Below are positions 54,660 through 62,890 of a stretch of 64,000 nt of DNA, in pieces. Below the pieces are notes generated by a model. That model was not told the DNA's origin. It did no database searches and saw nothing but the letters and a program-made list of their open reading frames with translations. This DNA is from Candidatus Sumerlaeota bacterium (GTDB taxonomy: Bacteria; Sumerlaeota; Sumerlaeia; MWCT01; JAUWMI01), in NCBI GenBank assembly GCA_030613245.1, contig JAUWMI010000020.1, positions 1 through 64,000 of the forward strand, written 5' to 3'. Numbering within the stretch: the first letter of the stretch is position 1; the number at the start of each line of letters is the position of its first letter. A program made the position numbers and the translations under genes.

Positions 54660-54771
54660 GTAACAACAATCACCGATCGTGCGTCGCAAAACCACTTACG
54701 CGGTGTCTGGAAACAATACGCTTGGTATCAGAACGGGAGGATTGACAATGTGTGCTTGAAAGGCCCTGCAA

Positions 54772-55230
54772 CTATACGAGATTCTCTCCTTCTATATGGG
54801 CGAGAAGTTGCGCTTCTAGCGTCTTCATACGTTTGGCTTCGTCTTTTGTTTCATGCTTGTATCCCAGCAGGTGACAGAAGCCGTGAATGAGCAGAACTGC
54901 AAGCTCTCGTTCCAGAGGATGACCCAGCTGATCTGCCTGCCTACTCGCACTTGGCACAGAGATCACAATATCACCAAGCAGCGCGGGATGAATTGACGCA
55001 AATTTACCGGTCCGCATGGGAAACGCCAGAACGTCTGTTGGCCTTCGAACGCGGCGATACCGCGCATTCAGTGCTGCAATTTCGGGATCGTCCGCGTACA
55101 CTACGCTCACTTCACCGTCAAGCATTCCATTCTTGTTCAGCAGGGTCTCTACCACCCGAGATGTGATCTTTTTCAATCGGTAGGTCGTGATCAAGTTGGC
55201 TTTCGACTTATTTCTTACATCAATCTCCAT
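54772..55230 (-). CDS. ybeY: rRNA maturation RNase YbeY
   Basis: This zinc endoribonuclease, 152 residues, takes part in 16S rRNA 3'-end maturation and quality control. The H-x3-H-x5-H motif is present as HGFCHLLGYKH. RRPTDVLAFP and GDIVISVPSA are the other family blocks. The ATG at 55230 gives family length. It is upstream of era on the minus strand. Confidence 0.95.
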   Translation of the reverse strand: MEIDVRNKSKANLITTYRLKKITSRVVETLLNKNGMLDGEVSVVYADDPEIAALNARYRRVRRPTDVLAFPMRTGKFASIHPALLGDIVISVPSASRQADQLGHPLERELAVLLIHGFCHLLGYKHETKDEAKRMKTLEAQLLAHIEGENLV

Positions 55231-55345
55231 TGCTTTTCACTTCGTCCTTTGCCCGCTTAGCCCCAAGAGCCAACAAATGCATTACTTCCGTCAGGGAAAA
55301 CTGATGCTTTCACCTATCCACTACTAATCCCGGTGCTGCCTCTTC

Positions 55346-57265
55346 TCAGGCAGCGAGCTGCGCGACCATGCGTTCGACTTCCTTCTTCAGCTCTTCGGTA
55401 ACTTCCCATGTTTCTTTTACAAAGCTATCTTCTGAAGCCGGCGCATGCGCCTCGGCATAATCCGCAATGATGCGGGTACCCCGCTTATCATCTTTCTCCT
55501 TCGAGATTTGCACATCCTTTGCAATCTTCTCTTGCATTGTTACCAGCAGCTGAAGATTCGCGGCAACGTCATTCGAAGGCAGCTCGCGTTGTAAGATCTT
55601 GCGCTCATGCTCCCAGCGCGCGTCCTCAGAGGGCGTGGAGAGTAGCTGAGCAACACCGGCTTTACCGCTCTGCGAAAGAAGCTCGGCAACCCGCTTCTTC
55701 AGCCCGAGTAAGGCGTAGTATTGAATATAAAACGTGTAGGCATCAATGCCACTCACCCGGTTTGCTTCAAGGAGGTAGTTCTTGCCCAGACCTTTAATGT
55801 CTCTGCTAGTATAGAGATCTTTTTTCTGCTTCACATTTTGCAATCGGGCACGCCCCTCGACCATCAGATCAACGATGTCCGGGCGAAAAACCTCGAACAC
55901 GAATGTGCTCCGCCTGGCCTTATTGCGTTTCATATACTTACCTTCGTTACGCTTAATCATAAAAATATTATCCGACAACACCCATCCCGGCATGATCTCG
56001 TCAAACGCAGGCGATATGCCGGGATATGCAGCACCTGGCGAGTTGATAAGCGAAAAGGGAAACTCTATGCGTTGCGGTAAGGCGTTTACTGCCGTGGCGA
56101 TTATGGAGTAGGGCGCTTTAGTAAAATCAGAGGGAAACTTAATGTTGGTTCCCAGACCGAAGAATGTCCCCTCTCCGCACCAGATCTCCTGATCCGGAGC
56201 TTTGGACGTATGGTTGCTACCAACATTGGCGCCATAGCCAACGTTCCCCTTGCCTTCCGGCCAGAACGCGGCAATCAAGAGCGCTTGGTGATGAAACCCT
56301 ACAAAGGGGCCTACCAGAGATGCGGTAACTTCGCCTTCGGCAATTCCGCTGTTCGGCCCAATGATTGACTGCGTCACTTTGCCATGCCTCGCAACATGCG
56401 AATGCTCCGTCAGCACTGAGGTATCTACAATCGCCATGGAAGTTACGTCTGAGCCCCACTGCAACAGGCTGTTGACAACATAGGCACCGTCCGTAATTCG
56501 CGTCTTCTCGTCCTCATTACTAAGAATCGTACAGTTGCTGACGCGCGTGGCATTGTCAATTTCAGCGCCTGCACCGATAAAAGTATTGCAGACTGTGGCG
56601 CTATTACGCACCATGGCCCGGCGCTGCACAATCCCCTTGTTACATGTCACTGCCTCAACGTACTGTTTGACGAAGTCAGCGTAAGCATCAAGAAAAGCCT
56701 TATCGCTCCGAGACGTGGCAACCCGCTCTGCAACGGCAATGGTGATGTCGGCATAAGTCAGGACTTCGCGCCCACCGCTTTCAATCGCAATTGGAAGCTC
56801 CGCGCCATTACCAAAGCTGATTCCCTTTTCTGCGCAAAGCGATTGCACATTCACGACAATAGCTTCATCATGGACAACATAATTGGCCAGATAGCCGACG
56901 TTCATCACCAACGCGTCGTTCCCGATTTCCGCATTTATGATTGTGCTCTGGTAGAGGCCACTGGGCAGTTTCACGCCAGGTGCTACTGCAATCTCGTGAT
57001 CGGTATAATTCCCGAGGACGCATGTTCCGAAGAAATTGCAGTTGAAAATGCGGTGAATGTTAAACTCTTTGCTCACTAAAACCTGGGTCCAATCCTGCGC
57101 ATAGTTACCCTGCGAATTCAGGACATCAATCTCCTCTTTTGTTAATGGACGAACTGCGTCGCCAAATAGAACGCTCCTGTGGCGCTTTGCTTTCACAGCC
57201 TTCACCGCAACCACAACCTCAGAGACCTCAAGCACGTTGCCAACAAGCTGTGCTACACTCTTCAT
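55346..57265 (-). CDS. DUF4954 protein with left-handed beta-helix
   Basis: This 639-residue cytoplasmic protein has an N-terminal part (VRPLTKEEIDVLNSQGNYAQDW) followed by a long hexapeptide-like left-handed beta-helix (for example VNVGYLANYVVHDEAIVVN, SIIGPNSGIAEGEVTASLVG). A helical C-terminal region ends it. This matches the DUF4954 family and is related to GlmU/acyltransferase-type beta-helices. No activity is established. It is 148 bp from nagB on the same strand and could act on amino-sugar nucleotides, but that is inference. A GCTGCCT/AGGCAGC hairpin overlaps its stop without a T-run. Confidence 0.86.
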   Translation of the reverse strand: MKSVAQLVGNVLEVSEVVVAVKAVKAKRHRSVLFGDAVRPLTKEEIDVLNSQGNYAQDWTQVLVSKEFNIHRIFNCNFFGTCVLGNYTDHEIAVAPGVKLPSGLYQSTIINAEIGNDALVMNVGYLANYVVHDEAIVVNVQSLCAEKGISFGNGAELPIAIESGGREVLTYADITIAVAERVATSRSDKAFLDAYADFVKQYVEAVTCNKGIVQRRAMVRNSATVCNTFIGAGAEIDNATRVSNCTILSNEDEKTRITDGAYVVNSLLQWGSDVTSMAIVDTSVLTEHSHVARHGKVTQSIIGPNSGIAEGEVTASLVGPFVGFHHQALLIAAFWPEGKGNVGYGANVGSNHTSKAPDQEIWCGEGTFFGLGTNIKFPSDFTKAPYSIIATAVNALPQRIEFPFSLINSPGAAYPGISPAFDEIMPGWVLSDNIFMIKRNEGKYMKRNKARRSTFVFEVFRPDIVDLMVEGRARLQNVKQKKDLYTSRDIKGLGKNYLLEANRVSGIDAYTFYIQYYALLGLKKRVAELLSQSGKAGVAQLLSTPSEDARWEHERKILQRELPSNDVAANLQLLVTMQEKIAKDVQISKEKDDKRGTRIIADYAEAHAPASEDSFVKETWEVTEELKKEVERMVAQLAA

Positions 57266-57413
57266 AATCCACTCCTCTTTCTCAAGTCTGGCCTGGGGTA
57301 TTTTAATACTCCTATACCGACTCGCAAATCACACAAGCGAATCTTTGCAAAAACAAAGGGAGCATGCCCCACGTGTTGCCCCCGGAAATTCCTGCATTGC
57401 ACTTGATGTTATG

Positions 57414-58193
57414 CTATTTTGCAAGTTTGGGTTTGTTCGCATATGCCCACTTATAGTAATCTAGTCTTTTCAGCCTGGAAGCTGCAGGTTCATCCAGTAC
57501 CACGGTGACGCACGGATGAAGCTGCAAGGCGCTCGATGTCACCTGGGACGTGATCGGCCCTTCAATAAAAGTGGCGACAACATCGGCTTTTTTCTCTCCA
57601 TTGGCAATCAGCAGAATGGCCTTTACATCAAGGATCGTACCAACACCCATGGTAATGGCAAAGCGCGGTACATCCTTTGGTTTGTCGAAAAAACGGGCGT
57701 TATCCTTAATGGTCAGCTCGTCCAAGGTCTCTATGTGAGTTCGTGAAGCGAGCGATGTACCGGGCTCATTAAATGCAATGTGCCCATCGCTACCAATCCC
57801 CAGCAGCTGCAAATCAATGCCGCCCGCGCCCTTTATTTCCTCCTCATACGACCGACAGTAACTTTCAAAATCAGATGCAACGCCACTGGGAACATGAATA
57901 TTCTCTGGATTCACGTTGATGTGATTGAACAGATTCTCGTGCATGAAGTAATGGTAGCTCTGCTCATGAGTAGGCTCTAATCCGACGTACTCGTCGAGGT
58001 TGAACGTGGTAACTTTCGAAAAGTCCAGCCCTTCCTTCTCATGCATTCGGATCAGTTCCTTGTATGTTCCAATCGGAGTGCCGCCGGTCGCAAGACCAAG
58101 AACGGAATTGGGCTTTGCCGTGACCTGATCGCGTATAATCCCGGCTGCCGTTCTACTCAATTCGTCATAGTCCTTGCTAATAATGATCTCCAT
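57414..58193 (-). CDS. nagB: Glucosamine-6-phosphate deaminase
   Basis: This 259-residue isomerase/deaminase turns glucosamine 6-phosphate into fructose 6-phosphate and ammonia. Motifs are GLATGGTPIGTYKELI, TFNLDEYVGL (catalytic Asp), GIGSDGHIAFNEPG and the late Ile-Thr MGVGTILD. Its ATG overlaps the stop of the ROK gene (TAATG), so the two are translationally coupled. NagA is not in the window. Confidence 0.96.
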   Translation of the reverse strand: MEIIISKDYDELSRTAAGIIRDQVTAKPNSVLGLATGGTPIGTYKELIRMHEKEGLDFSKVTTFNLDEYVGLEPTHEQSYHYFMHENLFNHINVNPENIHVPSGVASDFESYCRSYEEEIKGAGGIDLQLLGIGSDGHIAFNEPGTSLASRTHIETLDELTIKDNARFFDKPKDVPRFAITMGVGTILDVKAILLIANGEKKADVVATFIEGPITSQVTSSALQLHPCVTVVLDEPAASRLKRLDYYKWAYANKPKLAK

Positions 58194-59395
58194 TAACGTA
58201 CCTCCTTGCTTTGGCGATTGATGTAATAATGATAAAGGGCGAGTGTGGCCACCCCAATAATTCCTTCCTGTTTCCCAAAGCTCGACATTTTAATCTGAAT
58301 GTCCTTTCCGAGGCGCTGTAAGGCTTTGGATTTAAGTGTGCGACAAATGGGCTGAATCAAGAGCCCATCCCCGGCTTCAGCCATGGTCCCTCCGAAAATC
58401 AACACCTCTGGCGCCAAAATGTTAATCAAGTTGGCAATGCCAGTGCCGAGATACTGGCCTGCCCTCTCGACTATCTGATGGGCCAGACGATCTCCGTCGG
58501 CTGCGGCATAGAAAATCGCCTGCGCCGTGAGGTTCTTATCTTTCCCCATGAAGTCACTGATACGCGAGTTGACACCTTCACGCAGGGCTGCCTCGGCTTG
58601 GCCAATCACGGCATAATCCGATGCGAGCGTCTCGAGACATCCGTAGTTGCCACAGTAGCAGATTGGACCATTTTCAACGACCGTAGTATGGCCGAATTCA
58701 CCCACATTAAACTTCGAACCTTTATAGACATTCCCATTTATAATAATTCCCAACCCCAGCCCTGGGCCGAGGTGAAAATACAGAATGTTACTGAAGTCCT
58801 TGTATTTGCCAAAAATATTCTCCGCAAGGGTCGTAGCGCAGATATGATTTTCCATAATGGTGGATATGCCGAACTTCTTCTCAAGGAGTTGCTTTAATGG
58901 TACTTCAACCCACTCGTCGAAGCGTGGAAATCCAACGGAGATACCCCGATCCTCATCTACTAAGCCGGAGATTCCTACGCCAATCTTTTTGGCCTCCTGC
59001 TTATCATCCCTGCGAATATAACTGATCTGGTGCCCAATTGCCTGGTAGATTTGTTCAATCGCGCGATTCTTACCGTCACGCAGTGAAAAGGCATCAAATT
59101 TTTCGTTATAGATGCGGCCCTTCAAGTCTGCGGTGGCCGACATGATTCCTTTCGAGGAGAATTCTAGCGCCACAACACGGCCAAAATTGGGATTTACATC
59201 CAGAAGTTGAGCCTTGCGACCACCAGTGGAGAGCGCAAAGCCGACCTCGATGATCTCTCCTGAGCGAAGCAACTCGTTTACCAGGTAGGATATTGTTGGC
59301 AAGTTGAGATTTATCAAATTGGAAAGATTGCCTCGCGAAATCGGGCCCTCTTTCCAAATGTTAAATAGTACGGAATCTGTGCGTTTATGCATCAT
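58193..59395 (-). CDS. ROK-family repressor (NagC/Mlc-like)
   Basis: This 400-residue ROK protein has an N-terminal winged helix-turn-helix (GPISRGNLSNLINLNLPTISYL). The ROK sugar-binding domain has the zinc motif CYCGNYGCLE, GEFGH and the nucleotide-site HLGPGLGLGIIINGNVYKG. HTH-bearing ROK proteins repress amino-sugar or sugar operons until bound by a sugar phosphate. It is coupled to nagB, so GlcNAc-6-P or GlcN-6-P is the likely ligand. An AT-rich palindrome lies in its promoter, consistent with autoregulation. Confidence 0.92.
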   Translation of the reverse strand: MMHKRTDSVLFNIWKEGPISRGNLSNLINLNLPTISYLVNELLRSGEIIEVGFALSTGGRKAQLLDVNPNFGRVVALEFSSKGIMSATADLKGRIYNEKFDAFSLRDGKNRAIEQIYQAIGHQISYIRRDDKQEAKKIGVGISGLVDEDRGISVGFPRFDEWVEVPLKQLLEKKFGISTIMENHICATTLAENIFGKYKDFSNILYFHLGPGLGLGIIINGNVYKGSKFNVGEFGHTTVVENGPICYCGNYGCLETLASDYAVIGQAEAALREGVNSRISDFMGKDKNLTAQAIFYAAADGDRLAHQIVERAGQYLGTGIANLINILAPEVLIFGGTMAEAGDGLLIQPICRTLKSKALQRLGKDIQIKMSSFGKQEGIIGVATLALYHYYINRQSKEVR

Positions 59396-59794
59396 TTTAA
59401 AAGGAGACTATTAAAGAATTCTAATAGAAACCAGCCATAATGTGGGGCTACCAACCCCTATTTTATAAAATATAAAATTAACTTGCTCCCACTTGTCAAG
59501 AAAAATCTTTCGGTTCTAACTAGTCTGTACATACTTTAAACGAAAAAAAAGCCAACTATATGTATGCAGTATAGATGCATTTCAATGCTTGCAAATTCAC
59601 ATTCTCAAGCCTAAGTTATGAAATATCAAATGTTTAAATATTTAAATGCGGAACTGGGAAGGTTACAGGTAAGGTATTATTAGAGGAGCCTCAATCTGCG
59701 CTTGTCCATTCCAGACTATAAACGCATGCCATTCAGACAACACTCGGAACACATTAAGTGAAGAGGATTATGCGAGGGCCAGCCATAATAGGCG
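59396..59794. other. Intergenic region with ROK promoter
   Basis: In these 399 bases, the ROK-proximal third carries the promoter and operator listed separately. The rest, toward 59794, shows no gene or terminator that I can support. Confidence 0.45.
59460..59499 (-). promoter_or_regulatory. Promoter and palindromic operator for ROK-nagB
   Basis: On the minus strand TTGACA (59499-59494) is followed, at a 19-base spacing, by TATATT (59474-59469). Overlapping that -10 is the perfect palindrome ATTTTATA-AAA-TATAAAAT (59460-59478). AT-rich dyads of this size resemble NagC/Mlc operators, so the ROK protein may bind here and repress itself. The spacing of the -10 is slightly long. Confidence 0.55.
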
Positions 59795-60829
59795 TCAAAA
59801 CAGCCGAATGGTGTCGAGGAACTCCTGGGCCGGAAGAAAAGTATCAATCTTTCCTTTTGGGTTTCCGTTTGGATCGTAAAAAATGAAGGTAGGAGCTTTA
59901 TAGGCACCAAGGCTGAAGGCTTCGGAAGAGAATCGCAAAAAGTCGAATTTAACGGCGACATAATTTTTATTCAGAAATTGGACAACAGCGCCGTCGCTCA
60001 ACGTCTCGGTTTCGTATTTTTGATAATATCGGCTTTTATCGGAGTAAAAATAAAGCATGATCTTACGATTTTCAGTCCGGGCCCTGCGCTGCGCTTCATA
60101 GATGTCCGTGACCCACTGGATCGAATTTTCTGAAATTGTGGGCTGCACACGAGGAATCGGTGTTGGTGCCATTGTCACAATGGGAATGGGAGTCCTTACA
60201 GGTGTAGCGGGTATGACTGGGGCAAAAGTAGGCGATGGGGGCACCACGGTGGCAACCGGTCGAGCAGAAGAAACAAAGACGAATCTTGCAGCATCAGCAT
60301 ATGCACGGCCCCAGTTCCGACTGTCTGGCTTTCCCTGAGTTTCCTCGTCTGCAATCTCAACATAGCCCCTTTGTCCTGCATTAAATCGATACGTTCCCAG
60401 CGAATGCCACGCATTTCCGTTTCCTGCGCCGCGCGTCAGAACGCCCCACCCATCCTGGTTCATATAAGCAATAGAATCGCCATCAGCATGGTGAATAATG
60501 TACTTCACCCGTCGGGCATTGCCCTGTAGAGGCCATGTGACGAAGACCTCATAGAAGCCTGCAGCAGATAGGTTCGGTATAAAACGAGCCGCAGAGGATT
60601 CTGCATCTTCCAAGTTAGCAAATCGGGAGCCGATCTTTGGCGTCAACCCTTTTGCTATGCTCTTCCCAACACTATCAGTCCATTTCCCCGATATTTCATT
60701 ATACCACTCAACATTCTGGCCGCCGGGGCTTGTCTCTATAATGACCTCCTGTGCATAAACGCACAGATAGGAAATGAGGAAGACCCCTGCGCACAGAATC
60801 ATACGAAGAAACTGCTTACCTACAAACAT
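59795..60829 (-). CDS. Secreted golvesin-like and thioredoxin-fold protein lacking CxxC
   Basis: This secreted protein is about 344 residues. The ATG at 60829 follows AAGGAG at 7 bases and begins a signal peptide (MILCAGVFLISYLCVYAQ). Residues about 70-170 match a golvesin C-domain (AAGFYEVFVTWP, SLGTYRFNAGQRGYVEIADE, ADAARFVF). A 50-residue Pro/Thr/Val linker follows. The C-terminal 110 residues have a thioredoxin fold of the DUF255 type (MLYFYSDKSRYYQKYE, FLNKNYVAVKFD, APTFIFYDPNGN, cis-Pro), with the usual W-C-x-x-C replaced by SDKSRY. Thiol chemistry is thus unlikely. The role is unknown. Confidence 0.8.
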   Translation of the reverse strand: MFVGKQFLRMILCAGVFLISYLCVYAQEVIIETSPGGQNVEWYNEISGKWTDSVGKSIAKGLTPKIGSRFANLEDAESSAARFIPNLSAAGFYEVFVTWPLQGNARRVKYIIHHADGDSIAYMNQDGWGVLTRGAGNGNAWHSLGTYRFNAGQRGYVEIADEETQGKPDSRNWGRAYADAARFVFVSSARPVATVVPPSPTFAPVIPATPVRTPIPIVTMAPTPIPRVQPTISENSIQWVTDIYEAQRRARTENRKIMLYFYSDKSRYYQKYETETLSDGAVVQFLNKNYVAVKFDFLRFSSEAFSLGAYKAPTFIFYDPNGNPKGKIDTFLPAQEFLDTIRLF

Positions 60830-61217
60830 AGCGAATCTCCTTGTTTCATACTTGCACCCTTTTGTTGCACTCTCATATCCACACAATATAAGACTTCAAA
60901 GGAGAATAGAAATCGCAACTTCGTGCTTTTGTCAACAAAAAAAGTAATGTTTCTCTCGTTCGGCAAAGGTGAAGAATGTCTTTTCGCAAATAAGCCTTTA
61001 TAATAATAAAATCTAAGCACGTAAATAGCACGATTTCAAGCTGAAAGTGGCAGTTCCATAAGCAGGGGAATTTAGGATTTTCAATTCCTGTTGACACGAA
61101 ATGTACCTGATCATATCATATAAAGTAGAAAAGTCAGTAAAAGGACTGTTTTTACACATTTCATTTCTGGAAGGCTACTGTTGTCTGCTTGTCTATTTCT
61201 TCTGAGGCATCAGATTC
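60830..61217. other. Divergent intergenic region
   Basis: This 388-base region between the golvesin-type gene and rpoN is AT-rich. TTGACA on the minus strand (60935-60930) with TCTATT at about 19 bases is a possible promoter for the minus gene. The plus-strand rpoN promoter is at 61091. Confidence 0.5.
61091..61119 (+). promoter_or_regulatory. Sigma-70 promoter of rpoN
   Basis: TTGACA (61091-61096), a 17-base spacer and TATCAT (61114-61119) form a near-consensus promoter about 100 bases before rpoN. It suggests constitutive housekeeping transcription of the sigma-54 gene. Confidence 0.7.
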
Positions 61218-62672
61218 ATGTCGCTGTCGCTGAATCAAGTTCTCAAGCAAACGCAAAAGCTGGTGATGACTCCCCTGATGCAGCAATCAATTCAGCTGCT
61301 GCAGCTGACTTCTATGGAGCTCGAGCAGCTGGCGCGGCAGGAAATGATGGAGAACCCCTTCCTGGAGCTAGCCACAGACGAAGAGGATTCAACCGAGCAA
61401 TCGTCTGACCAGACCCCCCCCCTTGCGACCCCACAAGAGCAGTTAGATACGAAGCAATCCGAGTCGGCCAGCACGGAACAGAATGAACCATTGCAAGCGG
61501 TAGATGTGAATTGGGACGAATACTACGAGGGCGCAGAGAACAAGGTCTATTTTCCGGCTGAGGACGAAGAGCAAAAGGATTTTAACGAATTTATCCCGTC
61601 GCGTGCCAGCCTCTACGAGTATTTGATGTGGCAGTTGCGGACCGCAGGCCTGGAGGGAAAAGACTCTGAGATTGGGGCGTATCTGGTTGGAAGTATTAAT
61701 GACGATGGGTATCTGGAAACAACAACAGACGCAGTGGCGCGCGAGCTCGGCGTGGAACCAAGCAAGGTTGAGGAGATCCTGCGCAAGATCCAGACGTTTG
61801 ACCCTGTGGGTGTTGGAGCACGGGATTTGCAAGAATGTCTGCGGCTCCAGCTGATTGACAAGGGTATCAAGGAACCGCTCCCCTACCAGCTTCTTGACGA
61901 ACATTTTGCCCTTCTCCAGCATAAGAAATTCCCGGAGATTGCACGAGCCATCGGCACAACGGAGGATAGAATTGTCCAGGCGTTTCACACGATTGCTGCG
62001 CTTGAGCCAAAACCCGGACAAGTCAGGACGAAGGAGCAACCTAACTACATTACGCCCGATGTGGTTGTTAAAAAAATAGACGAGCGCTACGTCTACTATT
62101 TGAACGAAGGGTCATCAACGCACCTTAAGGTCAGTACATTTTACCGTAGGTTGCTCTCTGGAAACAACCGCTTTTCACCAGAAGAGAAGGAATATGCCCA
62201 GACAAAGTACAAAGCTGCGGTATGGCTGATTCGGAATATCGAAAGACGCAAAAACACGATCTTGAAGGTCACAGAAGCGATCATGTCCCACCAAAAGGAT
62301 TTTTTGAAAAAGGGCATTGAACACCTTAAGCCGCTCACCTTGCGCGAAATCGCTGAGGTAGTGGACATGCATGAATCCACTGTATCCCGAGTGACGACGA
62401 ACAAGTACGTAGAGACGCCACGAGGCACGTTCGAGCTCAAGTTTTTCTTCTCCAGCGGCCTGAAAGGTAAGGAGGGAGAAACTGCTTCGTCCAGGAGTGT
62501 CAAAGAGCAGCTCAGCCAATTAATTAACGATGAGAATTCAGCAAAACCATATAGCGACCAACGTTTGACTGAGTTACTGCGGAAGCAGGGTATTCAGATT
62601 GCCCGCCGAACTGTAGCCAAGTATCGTGAACAGATTAAAATTCTCCCTGCCAGTATGCGCAAGTCAGTTTAG
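61218..62672 (+). CDS. rpoN: RNA polymerase sigma-54 factor
   Basis: This alternative sigma factor of 484 residues needs an AAA+ activator. Region I is Gln/Leu-rich (LVMTPLMQQSIQLLQLTSME). Region II is acidic. The core-binding and HTH regions follow (REIAEVVDMHESTVSRVTTN). The RpoN box ARRTVAKYRE near the end reads the -24 element. The activator at 11858 supplies a suitable partner. It starts from a strong sigma-70 promoter and lies 218 bp before the phosphohexomutase gene. Confidence 0.97.
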   Translation: MSLSLNQVLKQTQKLVMTPLMQQSIQLLQLTSMELEQLARQEMMENPFLELATDEEDSTEQSSDQTPPLATPQEQLDTKQSESASTEQNEPLQAVDVNWDEYYEGAENKVYFPAEDEEQKDFNEFIPSRASLYEYLMWQLRTAGLEGKDSEIGAYLVGSINDDGYLETTTDAVARELGVEPSKVEEILRKIQTFDPVGVGARDLQECLRLQLIDKGIKEPLPYQLLDEHFALLQHKKFPEIARAIGTTEDRIVQAFHTIAALEPKPGQVRTKEQPNYITPDVVVKKIDERYVYYLNEGSSTHLKVSTFYRRLLSGNNRFSPEEKEYAQTKYKAAVWLIRNIERRKNTILKVTEAIMSHQKDFLKKGIEHLKPLTLREIAEVVDMHESTVSRVTTNKYVETPRGTFELKFFFSSGLKGKEGETASSRSVKEQLSQLINDENSAKPYSDQRLTELLRKQGIQIARRTVAKYREQIKILPASMRKSV

Positions 62673-62890
62673 CACCTACTGGGCTTCGCTCTACCATCAC
62701 CAAGCCGGCGTTTTCATCAGGCCAGCCGGCCCCAGCCTTTGAGCAAAAGCCTGAACAAATTTGCTTGCAAATTCCTTTCTGCAGTTCCTAATTAGGTACA
62801 TCTGTCAGTTCAAGAGCATTCAGCACAAAGAAAAGAGGAAAGCACAGCCGACTGTTTTTGTGAGTCGGCCCCAACAATGGAGGCAGTTCC

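Noticed and set aside
55335-55354. GCTGCCT/AGGCAGC hairpin at the end of the DUF4954 gene as a terminator
   Set aside because: No T-run follows in the direction of transcription.
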